Below, one piece after another: positions 22,681 through 35,059 of a DNA stretch of 64,000 nt (positions within the stretch are counted from its first letter, which is position 1; each line of letters opens with the position of its first letter). The notes beneath the pieces were generated by a model, which had not been told where the DNA came from, did no database searches, and worked only from the letters and a program-made list of their open reading frames with translations. The DNA is from Dermatemys mawii (lineage: Eukaryota > Chordata > Testudines > Dermatemydidae): the NCBI GenBank assembly GCA_007922305.1, contig ML677334.1:60986858-61050857 (forward strand). Reading direction: 5' to 3'. Made by a program: the position numbers and the translations under genes.

Positions 22681-23451
22681 GTGATAAAGGCCTACAGCCC
22701 CACAGCAGCCACATCCAGATCCCTATTAGTCTGTTTATAAATCACCTCTGCCCCTAAATCAATTTTATTGATTAAATCAATTTTAAATGTCATAACAGTA
22801 TTACAAATCATGGGTTAATTGCCAAGATTGCTTATGAATGCTATCTCTGGACACAGGTTCCAAGAACTCAGCATCATTCACCCCGATTCCGTTGCTTCAG
22901 AAGATACACTTCCAAGATCCATTTTTTCCTTACATACTGTGCAAAAGTTTCCACTGATTGGCAGTTCTTCCTTTGAAGCATCTGGTGCTGGCCACTGCTA
23001 GAGACAGGCTATTGAACTAGATCGATGTTGGATTTGATCAAGTACACAATCTACATTCTACAGCATAATGTACTGTATTTCAATTTACCTAAGGCTGAAA
23101 CAGAAGATGGATTTTGTTGTTGCACCCTTCCTCTTTACTGCACATGCTTGCACTCTCTCCTTCCTTCCCTCTTTATCCTCACTCTTTCCCACACCTCTCC
23201 TAGCCAAACTGTCTTCTCTACCCATTTCTTTCAAACTGTTCTCTGCCACACAGACACACACAGGTATGCACGACCCCATATTGGTTATTTGGGTCTATTG
23301 AGTATATTTCATAACAAAATAATGAACCGAAGTGTGGTCAAGCAACTGACTATACAACTTGTTAACAAATGAGACTGTAGAATCTGAATCTGATTACAAG
23401 GAATTTTAAAGCTGTTTATCATCAGCCTAGAGCTGGGTGAACAGTTCTTCT
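22681..23451. other. No gene seen
   Basis: Unannotated, with a pyrimidine-rich patch at 23125-23245 that yields the spurious frames there. Confidence 0.45.
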
Positions 23452-23739
23452 TATAACTTATTTGTATTACAGTAGTGCCCACCCAACTGAGACTGGGACT
23501 CCATTGTGCTAGGGGCTGTACAAACACATTAAGAGACCAACTGTGTCTCAAAAATCATAGTCTAAATACACAAGACAAAAGGTCGGAGAAGGGAACTATT
23601 ATTAGTCCCATATTACAGATGGGAAACTGAGTTGCAGAGAGCATGTTACTTGCCCAAGGTTACACAGGAACTCTGGCAGAACAAGAAACTGAACCCAGAT
23701 ATCCTCAGCCCTAAACACAAGACCAGCCTTTCTGATAGT
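23452..23739 (-). mobile_element. CORE-SINE (MIR-like), antisense
   Basis: The plus strand shows CCATATTACAGATGGGAAAC, 'tgagttgcagagagcatgttacttgcccaaggttacacagg' and GAACCCAGATATCCTCAGCC, which are the antisense of the conserved MIR-type body. The upstream part, CAGTAGTGCCCACC ... CCATTGTGCTAGGGGCTGTA, matches the head of the element at 5668. Confidence 0.75.
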
Positions 23740-25884
23740 GGGAAAAGAAATTCCATAAATAGTCAGTCAAATATTAAATCAAGTGCAATTTTAAATCAAA
23801 TGCTGTGTTTATATTTGCTTTCCATGAATGATAGTGTGAAAGAGATTTTGTTCCATCAGTATTCAGGAGAATTGGAGTTGCATGAATATGCTTGTGTATC
23901 ATGAATGTATGTAACCAGAACATACAATGCTTTAGTATTACAGAATAAAGAAGAAAGATTAAAGCTTCCTTAAATTCCTTAAATTTGTTTATTTGCTTTT
24001 GCCCCTTCGGGTGCATCTAACTTTAATTGGTTGCTTTACTGACAGCTGATAAGAGTCCACTGTCATTGATAAAGTAAAGTGAGGTGTAATGATGAGCACA
24101 TTCAAGGAGTTCCTGCAAACACTCTTCCCTAGAGCCTGTTTGAAATGGGAGGAGCCACTGTGCCTGATTCACTAAAAACGCGGAATTAAGAGACATTGAC
24201 TATTCAATTGAGCATATACCCATGGACCTTACAAGGGTTACACTTCGAATTGGGGAGGGGGGGTCTGCTGAGCCCTAAATGTTGACAATAAAATTCACAA
24301 TAAGACTCTGCTAAGGAGAGTTTGATACATATAAAACTATGAGAATAATCTAAAATCTACATTTATTATATTTTTATATTTCAATATTTATTATGTTATG
24401 TAATGTAATCTATATTTATTACATTACATAGACTAAGATACTCTTCAAGTGAGGGGGTAAAGTCATTGGTCTTCATAATATTTTCAAATTGTTAAATACC
24501 CATTTCTTAAATAATTAATTAGGTGATGTATCTAATCACAAAACGTAAGATTCATTTAAAACTACTTTACCTACTTTCACTGATCCTTTTTCTGTGGCAT
24601 TTTGAAAATGATGTCTGCAATAATAATGTCCAAGGAGACTGATGATAGTTTCTTGGAGAATCAAACATTTTATTTTGTTTTTTATACCATCATGTTTTGG
24701 CCACAAGAGGGTACTGGAAATCCAAAGAAGGTTGATTTCAGCAATTGAAGTCCACAGGGCCTAACATAGTTCCTACTACTTCAAGCCTGACATAGTTCAT
24801 AGTGCAAGCAGTTCAAGCTCAAGAGAGGACTGTTGTTGTTGATTAGTATTGTACTTAGTTGTAGACCGTAATTAGTTGTTTAACTTTTCTGAAAAGTGTA
24901 AGAGTCACAATTACGACACACAGAGATCTTTGACAAATATTGTAAATCATGTTGGTGAGCTTGAAACTCTGAAGAAGCAAGCAGTGGCTGCACTTCCAGA
25001 GCCAGCACATTTATTTGATCTGTCTTGCAACTGTTGCACTTGCGCACTGAGCAGCAGGTGTTAAAAAAAATTGAATAATCAGTAGAGGATAATCCAAACA
25101 AGCAAAGTATGATTCTTGTCTGTTGCAACCATATGGGAGAAAGTAGGTGGGAAATGGCTGGAGGGGAAGTCTGTGGGATTGTGCAGCAGATACATTTTTC
25201 TTAAGCGTCTAAAAGGCACTCAGAAAATAAAACGGGCCATTGTAAGAGTAGGGTTAAAAAACAGAAAGCAAGAAACTATCAATTTTCATGTCTATCAATC
25301 ACAGTGTGCAGTAAAATATCATTCTTTGTGTTCAACTCTGAAAAATCACCCCACTGCTTTGAATGCACTGTAGAAGCAGCATGACAAGGTTGCTGAGGAT
25401 TTGCCTCTTGCCTTCTCACTTTCCTTTGGGTTTGTCACAGGTGTTTCTAGGGGGTTAATAAATGATATGGAGTTGGTTCTTGTGTGTCATGACAACAAAG
25501 GTCTTAAATTATGATCATTCTTTTTTAAGAAGAATGAAAAATATACTGGCCACTACTGGCAAATTGGTGACCATGGCAACCATTTCCCCAGTGATGGCAC
25601 TCCTTGAAAAACCTTATTGCCAAAAGATCACGTTACCATCTGCCTGAATCATTCATTGAAAAATGCAAAGTGATGGCTGAGTTTGTGGTTCTGTGGATGA
25701 GGCAATGAAGGGGAAAAGGGGAAAGAGCTAGTAATTGTTTAGGGTGGTACAAGGTGATATAATTAGGAATAATTGGGTGAAAATAAAAAATAAAACCTGT
25801 GATGTTACTAGATCTATTTTAGGCATTTATAGGAAGGACTTTATATTCTCTGATTCTGTGGTTGGTGATTTTTGCCACAGATAC
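23740..25884. other. No gene seen; AT-rich with one strong hairpin
   Basis: No supported coding region. The hairpin at 24397-24430 is listed separately. Open frames at 24876-25647 are short and without motif. Confidence 0.45.
24397..24430. repeat. 13-bp perfect inverted repeat, 8-base loop
   Basis: TATGTAATGTAAT (24397-24409) is exactly complementary, inverted, to ATTACATTACATA (24418-24430). It sits in a very AT-rich stretch. It could be a remnant of a small MITE or a chance AT palindrome; the short loop favours hairpin or cruciform formation. Confidence 0.8.
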
Positions 25885-25940
25885 ACCACTGAATCCTAGA
25901 ATATCAGAGTTGGAAGTGTCCTCAGAGGTCATCTGAAGTT
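25885..25940 (-). mobile_element. Antisense CR1 tail fragment
   Basis: AATCCTAGAATATCAGAGTT and 'ggaagtgtcctcagaggtcatct' are the reverse complement of the standard CR1 3' end, seen in sense orientation at 37842-37895. Only about 55 bases are recognisable. It lies immediately upstream of the next sense CR1, giving two CR1 pieces facing away from one another. Confidence 0.7.
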
Positions 25941-25945
25941 TAATA

Positions 25946-27175
25946 TTGCAAAGAGAAGCTTCCAAAGCTATAGCTAATGTAACACCAATATTTAAAAAGG
26001 GCTCTAGAGGTGATCCCGGCAATTACAGACCGGTAAGTCTAACGTCCATACCAGGCAAACTAGTTGAAACAATAGTAAAGAATAAAATTGTCAGGCACAT
26101 ACAAGAACATAAATTGTTGGGCAAAAGTCAGCATGGTTTCTGTAAAGGGAAATCATGTCTTACTAATCTATTAGAGTTCTTTGAAGGGGTCAACAAACAT
26201 GTGGACAAGAGGGATCCAGGGGACATAGTGTACTTAGATTTCCAGAAAGCCTTTGACAAGGTCCCTCACCAAAGGCTCTTATGTAAATTAAGTTGCCATG
26301 GGATAAGAGGGAAGATCCTTTCATGGATTGAGAACTGGTTAAAAGACAGGGAACAAAGGATAGGAATAAATGGTAAATTTTCAGAATTGAGAGGGGTAAC
26401 TAGTGGTGTTCCCCAAGGGTCAGTCCTAGGACCAATCCTATTCAACTTATTCACCAATGATTTGGAGAAAGGGGAGAGAACAGTTAAGTGGCAAAGTTTG
26501 CAGATGATACTAATCTGCTCAAAATAGTTAAGACCCAAGCAGACCGTGAAGAACTTCAAAAAGATCTCATGAAACTAAATGATTGGGCAACAAAATGGCA
26601 AATGAAATTTAATGTGGATAAATGTGAAATAATGCACTTTGGAAAAAATAACCCCAACTATACATACAATATGATGGGGGCTAATTTAGCTACAACTAAT
26701 CGGGAAAAAGATCTTGGAGTCATCGTGGATAGTTCTCTGAAGATGTCCATGCAGAGTGCAGCGGCAGTCAAAAAAGCAAACAGGATGTTAGGAATCATTA
26801 AAAAAGGGATAGAGAATAAGACAGAGAATATCTTATTACCCTTATACAAATCCATGGTGTGCCCACATCTTGAATACTGTGTACAAATGTGGTCTCCTCA
26901 TCTCAAAAACAGATATACTGGCATTATAAAAGGTTCAGAGAAGGGCAACTAAAATGATTAGGGGATTGGAACGGGTCTCATATGAGGAGAGATTAAAGAG
27001 GCTAGGACTTTTTAGCTTGGAAAAGAGGAGACTAAGGGGGGATATAATAGAGGTATATAAAATTATGAGTGGCGTGGAGAAAGTGAATAAGGAAAAGTTA
27101 TGTATTTGTTCCCATAATAGAAGAACTAGGGGCCACCTATTGAAATTAGTGGGCAGCACGTTTAAAATAAAATAA
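25946..27175 (+). pseudogene. CR1 reverse transcriptase, near complete but frameshifted (copy 2)
   Basis: The first frame (25946-26527, 193 codons) begins at the finger region [10 protein letters not shown] and [10 protein letters not shown], then shows [15 protein letters not shown], motif [10 protein letters not shown] (first catalytic Asp at 26237-26239) and motif [12 protein letters not shown] (from 26402). A small insertion within about 26470-26490 shifts the frame just before the active-site box, and the next frame (26488-26952) resumes with KFADDT (box at 26497-26508) and continues through WATKWQMKFNVDKC. A second shift near 26945 moves to the frame 26954-27175 (YEERLKRLGLFSLEKRRLRGD). 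The catalytic residues are all visible, so the breaks look like recent neutral decay. The endonuclease domain is missing through 5' truncation. Confidence 0.93.
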
Positions 27176-27519
27176 AAGGAAGTTCTTCTTCACACAGCGC
27201 ACAGTCACCCTGTGGAACTCCTTGCCTGAGAAGGCTGTGAAGGGTAGGACTATAACAGGGTTTAAAAGAGAACTGGATAAATTCATGGAGGTTAAGTCCA
27301 TTAATGGCTATTAGCCAGGCTGGGTAAGGAATGGTGTCCCTAGCCTCTGTTTGTCAGAGGGGGGTGATGGATGGCAGGAGAGAGATCATTTGATTTTTAC
27401 CTGTTAGGTTCACTCACTCCAGGGCACCTGGCATTGGCCACTGTCGATAGATGGGATACTGGGCTAGATGGACCTTTGGTCTGACCCAGTACAGCCTTTC
27501 TTATGTTCTTATGTTCTTA
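25950..27519 (+). mobile_element. Sense CR1 LINE, young subfamily, copy 2 (longest)
   Basis: About 1.57 kb, 5'-truncated at the start of the RT domain, with the intact 3' end TTATGTTCTTATGTTCTTA (27501-27519). No target duplication is apparent, usual for CR1. It is the most complete member of this subfamily here. Confidence 0.92.
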
Positions 27520-28089
27520 CTGTGATGTCTACCTGAGTCTACTGGCAGCCTGAAACCCTTGTTCTGTTGCCCCAATCATCTGAAAAGCCTCACCTGGCCA
27601 CAACTCAGCCCAAACTTTCAGCTTCCCACTGACTGCTTTCATGATAATATTTTCAGTACAAAATTTTGAAACTCACTGAAAATTTAAAAAAATAGAGACA
27701 GTGTAGAATAAACTGAAGTTTATGTAATAAAGGAAATTCTATAGGGATTGTATTATTTATTTTCATATTTACCTTAAACCCTCTCAATTCTTTATTTTAT
27801 CAGAAGCTGCAGCAGCATGTCGTATCCATTACACTCCAGTACAGCAGAGGGTTATGACCGCTTTTCATAGGGCACCCATCACCATATTATTTAGGTACTG
27901 GAGTACATAAATTAATGCTACTACAAAACTAAGTCTCTCATGGACCCTTGCTCTTCTCTCTTGGTTTTAATCACTTGGGTATGAAATTGTTTATATCCTT
28001 TTTCCTATCTTACTCATTGTTCTTCAGCTTCATGGGTCACAAACGAAGAGGCAGTCTTTGAAATAAATATCATTTCACCCATCAATGGG
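27520..28089. other. No gene seen
   Basis: Unannotated AT-rich DNA. Confidence 0.5.
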
Positions 28090-28180
28090 TCAAATGTTCA
28101 GAAATAGGACTTTGAACTGAACCCTGCAGTGAATAAGAAGCCAATGAAGAGCAAAGAGCACTGGTGTGATGTGTTCTCAA
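28090..28180. mobile_element. Possible ancient LINE (L2/L3-like) fragment
   Basis: CCAATGAAGAGCAAAGAGCA and 'ctggtgtgatgtgttct' resemble the conserved 3' region of old L2/L3-type LINEs ('gaagccagtgcagagagcgaagcacaggagtaatgtg'). About 90 bases only. Tentative. Confidence 0.35.
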
Positions 28181-30719
28181 CAGCCGGTCCTACACAAGAT
28201 GGGTCACCTCATTGCACCACCTGGAATTATATCCATTCCTTGTCTTGTATGGCATGGAGATCCTCTCAAAGTATTTTGGATGGGTGGGGACCATTCTGCA
28301 TGTAAATTTGGAGGAATAAAGAATTGCTACTCTACTTCCCTTACATTTGTTCTTGATATGGCATGATGAGTTTGTAGGGCTCTTCTGTTGAACCAGCATA
28401 TTAGCAGGAGTTAGAAACCTGCATCAAATTGCATAAATGTTGCTAACTGTTGCAGCATGGCTCGTTAACTCTGTCCTGGATTAAAGGCTGATAAGATATT
28501 TAGTGGCTCTATAGGCAGCTGGGAAAGAAGAGGTCCTGGAAGCAAGCTGTAGGAAGAGTCAAGTTTGGAAAGTACATTTAGGCTGAGGTTAATATTGGAA
28601 TTTTAAGTTGCCAAGAAAGCCAAACCCCAGGAAGGGAAGTGAGTTTGGACACTAATTCAGCTCTGTTTATTCTGAGTGACACCATGCCTGTTATGAGTCA
28701 CAGCTGAGAAGGCCAATCTCAGCTCAGACTGTCAAAAAACTGGACAAACACTCCCACACTGGTGGTATAGTCTATAATTAGACTCAATCAAACCACCAAC
28801 AAATGTGTGCTCCTGCATCACTATTCTAGCTTATCAGGGAGCCACAGCCTCTGGTTTCTTGCAATTATTTCAGGTTCAGGAGGTTAGGTCCATTTCATTT
28901 CCTTCGTTTTGTCTGCCACACTTCTAGTCTGGATTAAAGTGGCTGAACGTTCCCGGAAATTTGCAGTGGCAAGATAGCCTACAAAAGGGCATAGCTGGTG
29001 TAGGAGTGTGTGAATAATAGAATGGTGGGAGTTCAGTGGGAGGCATTTTGCATGCATTTGTTGTGTTAATATTTTGTACTGCTATGGATCCTGTGGTGGG
29101 CCTTTGAAAAACTAGTTTTTTCTGTCCTTAACTTCCAGTATTATATTTCAGATGAGTGAAGTCTTATAAGACTCTAATACAATCCTGAAACATTCAGAGG
29201 AGATCAGATAAATAGTGTTAAGTAGAGTTTATTGCTACTGGAGTGTAGAGAGTAATACTGGCCTACATTTGATCATCCCCATTATGTTTTGCTTATGTAT
29301 GTAAAACACTATAGAAATGTTGAATGTTATCATTTATTTGTCTGCCAGAGTGGGGGAAAGTGATCCTTGAAAGAGTCCTTTGACAAGACTAATAATTATG
29401 TTGCTTTTTATGCTTTTTGCTGGAGATATAACATATTGGTTGAGACAGAATTGGTCTCTGGGTAGAACAACACCCAGACTGAAAATTACATTTTCTGTTG
29501 TACTTCTCACATGGTGAGTCCAATGCACAATACTAGGGGCCAAAGACAGATTTTGATGCTAATAGCCTGCCAGAGAGAATAAAATAGGTAGAGAAGAGAG
29601 CTTTCTGCATTGCCATTAAGGAAAGGGCAAAACAAGTTTGACAAAATATCAATATTAATCTCATGAAGATCTGATTTATTTTTAAACAGTGCCACCACTG
29701 CCATTTCTTTTTTTCCACAGATTTCTTTACTTGCATTGCATTCTTCCGCACTCTTAGCAAAGGCGCAGTGGGTCCAGTTACAGGACATAGTGCCACAAGA
29801 AGCTGACACCTCTAAATCTTCATCACCACCTTTCATTGGATGACAGTGGAGACACTGCTGCAAAGTTTATTAACGGGACTATATGACAGCATTGCCTGCA
29901 ATAGCCGGGGGCTAGGGTCAGTCACCCAAGAAGTCACTTCCAGGTCTCGTTCCTAAACTAGAAATGCTTTACACAAATGCTCTTTCATAATGATGGGGCC
30001 ATTATCACCAAAAAGAGCATGTCTTTCTCGCATTCATGTTGAGAGAACGACATTCGTTAAAATGAACAAATGCCTGTTACCTACAAGTATGCCTTGAAGC
30101 AGGTCTCTGATCCAAGGATTCTAGTGAGAGAGGAGATGAGAAGGGTAATAATAATGAAAAAGTGGATGGAAGTTAAAAAACTGCTGCCCTTGGTGTGTTT
30201 TTATTAATTTTTGGTGGGGGTAAGAGAAGAAGGCTGGTGTGTGAGTGAATTTTCAGTGCTGTACTAGGATGAAAGTAGAAGTTATGGTAAATAAGTGCAG
30301 AAACAGAATTACACAGGCAATCATTCATGCTGATTATACACAAGATTTATTTGAAAAGTAAAAATTAACCATTTTCTAATGTACTAGTTGCTTTTTGTGG
30401 GTATCCCATTAATAATAATAAATTCCTACCTCTCTTAGCAGAATATGTCAGCTGTCACTGATTGCTCTTTAATATAGTTATGTAGGGATAGCAGGAGCCA
30501 AAAAATTTGGGTCTAGTTACATTCCTAACTTATCTTTTGATATATTGGAAAATATGAGACTACAGTTGTTCTTGCACAGGGTGATAATTGTATGTTACGC
30601 TGCCTTCAGACACATAATAAATTAAATGTCAGTATTTTGATCAAAATATTTTACATGCAGTAATTTATTGTTTTTTTTAATAAGCCTGAATAACTGTCAC
30701 TTATAGCACTCTTGATTTC
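28181..30719. other. No gene seen
   Basis: No supported coding region over about 2.5 kb. The minus-strand frames at 29507-29863 (118 codons) and 29533-29796 overlap in different frames and show no domain, although the first has several Cys residues. Confidence 0.4.
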
Positions 30720-30890
30720 ACTCTCATTGTAATGGAGTTTGGTAGGATTAATTTTCACTGATGTAAATCTGTTGCAATAACTAGAGTTCTGTTGCAGGTC
30801 TGTTGCAATAACGAGAGTTTACACCAGTGTAAAACTACTGTAGATGACAGGAGAATCAGGTCTGATGACTTCAGTGGCGCTATTCGTGCA
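30720..30890. repeat. Old short palindromic repeat with internal direct duplication
   Basis: Contains CACTGATGTAAATCTG, 'gtttacaccagtgtaaaac' and the core GACTTCAGTGGCGCTATTC, the same words as the palindromic repeats at 2.4 and 43.4 kb. The word CTGTTGCA(A/G) with 'ataac(t/g)agagtt' occurs twice at about 30768-30789 and 30799-30820, a local direct duplication of about 30 bases. Confidence 0.55.
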
Positions 30891-32743
30891 CTAATTTCAT
30901 GTAGGAAAGAGCAGAAGAAGGCCCATTATTTTTGTATATATGTGTGCTAACATGTGACAGGGTGTCACACATTTGTGTTTGGGGAGAGGGGAAACAAAAC
31001 AAAGAATGGACAATTATGGATTTTTAGTAAGACTCGAGAGATCGCTTTCTGTTTGTAAGGAATCTTTGCTAAACTAAATGACAAAGTGACACCTTGCAGG
31101 AACCCAACTGCCACACTAGTGGGCTAGCTTTGCATTGTAGCAAGCAGATGCACACTACCTTAGAAGAAGAATCTGAGTATAAATCAAAGTGGCCTTCTTC
31201 ATTCACTGCCAAAAGAATTACCAAATATTACACCTATAATGATCCAGTAGAAAAATTCAAGTTGGGACTTGTAGGGCCTAACTTTAATTTACAGCACTCT
31301 GGCAGCATAATTGAGGAAGGGGCCCTTAGTCTATCATGAACTAGATGTCCACTTTAAGGATGAGGTGGGTGTCACCTGCATTTTGAGTAATTCTGTTCTG
31401 GCACTAAAGGGGAATAAGGAATGTACAGAGTCCTCGATTTAATTAAGTAATGGTAGACACTGGTTATTTAAATAGGTATTTCACGCATTCTAAAAGTTGT
31501 GCTGCAAATGAGGGGAAAATATATATTGAAGACTGTAAAATGCCTGCAAAAGATGTTCAGAGTTCATTGAAAAAATTTTCTTGAAATATCCAAAATTCTA
31601 AGGAGAGCAAACCAACCTAAAAGCATCAATCACAGTAAGAAGATGACAATGCCACCAACATGACTTTCACATCAAGTGATAATATGGACACCTCCTGGAA
31701 ACAGAAAAAGAGGGTAATCTAGAGAAACTTTACACAGAACAAGAAAGAAGTAATCCAAATCCATCAACATGACACTCAGAAGCCTGAGAAAACTAGCACA
31801 ACACCAAAATAAATGTCCTATGCACCTGAGGGTACTGGAGGATAAAGAACATGCATAGCAACATTTTCAGCTGAAAAATGATATTCAGCATAATGAACTC
31901 ATGTTTGAGTTTGCTTTGTTCATAAAAGCTGCCCAAATTAAGACACCTTCTTTACATCCAGATTTTCTTGTAAATTAGAAATTGTGGATGTTTGAGACAC
32001 AATTTCCCCACTTGAACTGAGTGAACATTTATGCAATGAGCAGGTCTGGTGAATCCAGAAACAGTTAAGATTAATCATTTTCCTGAAGGGCTGGTTCAGT
32101 TTGGATCTCTTTGGCCAAATTAATCTTTTGTGTAATTCCAGTTATTCCTGTGTAACTTCACTGATGTTACACTAATGATGCACTAGGGTGTTAGATGTCA
32201 ATGAGCTCTCACACTGTAACAAATGTAGTTAGACGGGTATTGAGGATCAATAGGTCTAAGCTAATAAGTGTGGCATCATGTTTTTACCAAGCTTAGCTCT
32301 GCTACCTACCACTCTATCTTTACTTTATCTTAATAGGACTACATGGAAATGACCTTCTCTATTAGATCTACAATGTATATAGTATTTTTATAGTTCCCAT
32401 TGGCTTTCATGGCACCCCAGGAAGGTCTTCCAGGCTAAATTAATTTCACAAATTAAATATCCCCATCTAGCAATAAGAGTCATTCCAATAACTTCAGCGA
32501 ACATCAGATCAGGCCCCAAACCAAGGTGCTAATTTGAATTCCACATGGAATTTGAACCCTTCAGAACTCAATTGGGAAAATTTTTCAGGCCCATCTTGCC
32601 ACATTTGCTACAAAGGGGCACCCCCTTATTGTTCTGCTAAACAATATAGCAGGCCTCTGGAAGATCCTTAGGAAAACAAATTCTGGTCCAAAAGGATTTG
32701 TATTGATCCTATCCATGTCATGTGAATCTCTAGGAGTGGAACT
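30891..32743. other. No gene seen
   Basis: Unannotated. A decayed relative of the 'TCAGGCCC' palindromic repeats may end near 32518. The 81-codon frame at 31094-31339 has no motif. Confidence 0.4.
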
Positions 32744-33042
32744 CTGTGCCTACACGACACAGCTTTTAGTAACATGGCTGTATCATTACAGCCATGCAGC
32801 TAAAAGTTGTGCAATATAGCTGCTGTTTGTCGGCTCTCCTGCTGACAAAAACTTCCATCCCCAATGAGTGGGGTTTGCGTTGTCTGCAGGAAAGTGTGCC
32901 TCATGACAACATGCTGTTCACATTGGCCTTTGTCACAGAAAAACTTTTATCTTTTTTTGTGTGTGGGGGGGCGGGAACGGGCACTGTTAACACCCGTGAA
33001 AGACAAAAGTTTTGTTGCTCAATTGCCAGTGTAGATATGACA
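32744..33042. mobile_element. Probable Harbinger-type MITE with internal hairpin
   Basis: Left end CTGTGCCTACACGACAC and right end, inverted, CATATCTACACTGGCAATTG form degraded TIRs of the 'TGTCTACAC' class. Inside, 32764-32783 (CTTTTAGTAACATGGCTGTA) pairs with 32787-32806, whose inverse is CTTTTAGCTGCATGGCTGTA: 17 of 20 matching with a tiny loop. No coding potential; the 84-codon frame over it is incidental. Confidence 0.6.
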
Positions 33043-33362
33043 GTGTAGAGTGGATGGGAACACATTTCTCCCTCTCATTTTGTCTGGGGTGAGGGAAAAA
33101 GCTGAGCAGAACTTCCTGGTTTACTTAACACTTGGTTTGAATAGCTGTCATCACATCCATTAAGGTAAAATCATAGACATCTTACTGTGTCTCCTCTAAG
33201 ATGAGGTGAAGGAGAGGGAGATACAATCTCCCTTGAGTAAATCCTTGTGTCGCAGAGCCACGATGGGGGACTCTGGAAAACAGACCAGAGTTTAATGTTT
33301 TGATTTTGACTGTAACGCTAAACCAAAAGTTTGAAAATATAGCCAGTAAGAAAATTTCACAC
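33043..33362. other. No gene seen
   Basis: Short spacer between the MITE and the larger Harbinger element. Confidence 0.5.
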
Positions 33363-33773
33363 GGGGAGTTTGTCTACATTGGCAATTTTTTTTCAATGAA
33401 ACTAATGTTGACAAGGAAAAATCAACAAAAGCAAAGTCACCAAAGTGTGTCTACATTTTCTCCCCCTGTTGACAGATTGTGTCCACAGTCGGGGCACCTT
33501 TGTTGACAGCAAGAGCAATGGATTGTGGGTATGTATCCCACAGTGCCTGGCGACATCATCCGTCACTAGGTATTGTGGGAATACAGAAATGGAGTGCAGC
33601 GCTTTCTGGGATGAGCGAAATGTACCATCATGCACCTCTTTGTGTCCCACCCCTCCAAAGGTTTCTAGCTTCCTTTTGTGCCATTTTTTCAACTGTCATT
33701 CTTTTGTAGTGCACGCCAGCATCTGCAGTGAGAGAGGATGGTTCCCGCACTTCTCTCCTGTGCACTCTTAGCT

Positions 33774-34743
33774 ATCATGAGGACATCTCGCATAGCAGCA
33801 CAGTTACTTGCAGAGTTACTCGCAAAATTAGCAGAGGATGAATTGCAGGCACCCAAGTGTGATATGGAAAGCAGCAACTTATCAGTGCTTCGTGCATTCA
33901 GAGTCCGTGCTTTGTGCATTCATGCATAAAGCAACTTTCATGGACCTAAGTGCTGTGCTGCCCCCTGACCTTGGGGCTGTATTAGTCCAAGTGTGTAGGG
34001 CAATAAATCACATCCCGTTGCATAGGACCGCGACTCTGGGACATGTGCATAAAATAGTGGATGGCTTTGCAGAGATGGGTTTCCCTCACTGTGGTGGGGT
34101 GATTGATGGCACTCACATTCCAGTTTTAGTGCCAGACCACTTTGCCTCTGAATACAGCAATAGGAAGAGATACTTCTCCATGGTGTTGCAGATGCTTGTA
34201 GATCATCGGGGGTGTTTCATGGACATCAGTGCAGGCTGGTCTGGAAAGGTGCATGACACATGCATCTTCAGGAACAGTGGCCTGTACAGAAAGCCGCAGT
34301 TGGGGACTTTCTTTTCAGACTACAAATTCACAGTGGGGGAAGTGGAGATGCCCATAGTAATCCTAGGAGACCCCGCTTACCCCTTACAGCCATGAAACCT
34401 TACACAGGGCAACAGGACAACAGCAAGGAGCTTTTTAACAGTAGGCTGAGTAGGTGCCACATGGTAGTCAAATGTGCCTTTGCCATTTAAAAGCTTGCTG
34501 GAGGTATCTCAATGGCAGGCTAGACCTTACCGAGGATATTTCCATGGTCATAGCAGTGTGCTCCACTTTGCATAATCTGTGTGAATCCAAGGGTGAAATG
34601 TTTGCTCAGGTGTGAAGAACTGAGGCAGAGCGCTTGGCTGCACAGTTTTAACAGTCAGATGCTAGGGCTGTCAGAGGAGCCCAGAGAGCTGCTATTAAAA
34701 TCAGAGAGGCTTTGAGGAACCAATTTGACAATGAGGGGCAGTA
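33774..34743 (+). pseudogene. Harbinger (HARBI1-like) DDE transposase, broken
   Basis: The transposase of PIF/Harbinger elements cuts and rejoins the element ends in the nucleus. The N-terminal part (ATG at 33777, MRTSRIAAQLLAELLAKLAED) lies in one frame, and the catalytic core in another (33838-34395). The core shows CGGVIDGTHIPV, with the first Asp at 34105-34107, then YSNRKRYFSMVLQMLVDHRG, SGKVHDTCIFRNSGL, and VILGDPAYPL with the second Asp at 34369-34371. A frameshift near 34390 moves to the frame of 34260-34490 (KPYTGQQDNSKELFNSRLSRC). There the third catalytic position, normally the Glu of an 'ECAF' motif, is Lys (AAA at 34470-34472). Further decayed sequence to about 34743 still reads LHNLCESKGEM and 'REALRNQFDN'. 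At least two frameshifts plus the Glu loss make it inactive. Family identity is strong; the exact breakpoints are approximate. Confidence 0.92.
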
Positions 34744-35059
34744 ACACACGTTTGCTTTGGAGTTGCTTCCCTGGTGCATTCATGTACAATTTTGGGGCCC
34801 AAGATCCATGCAACACAATGCTTTAGAAGCCTGTTCCTGAGAGTGGATTGATTGCTATGGGGTTTTGTAGAACACAGAATAAAAACACTGTACCATTAAA
34901 CACCTTAGCATTTATTTATTGATAAAAGGGTAAAACCTCACAACTGTGTGTTGCTCCAGCTCTCATTGTGCAAGCTGTGAGACGGGGCAGAGTGATAGGG
35001 AAACTCAGGAGTCTTGTGAAGTGAAAAGGAATGTGTGGGCATAGAGTGGGGTGGGGTTG

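Noticed and set aside
29507..29863. 118-codon minus-strand frame with several Cys and His, considered as a zinc-binding exon
   Set aside because: Cys/His spacing fits no finger I know, an overlapping frame is equally open, and no convincing splice context was seen.
33402..33771. Overlapping frames of 76-108 codons on both strands before the transposase
   Set aside because: They lie in the 5' non-coding part of the Harbinger element and do not join to the transposase frame.
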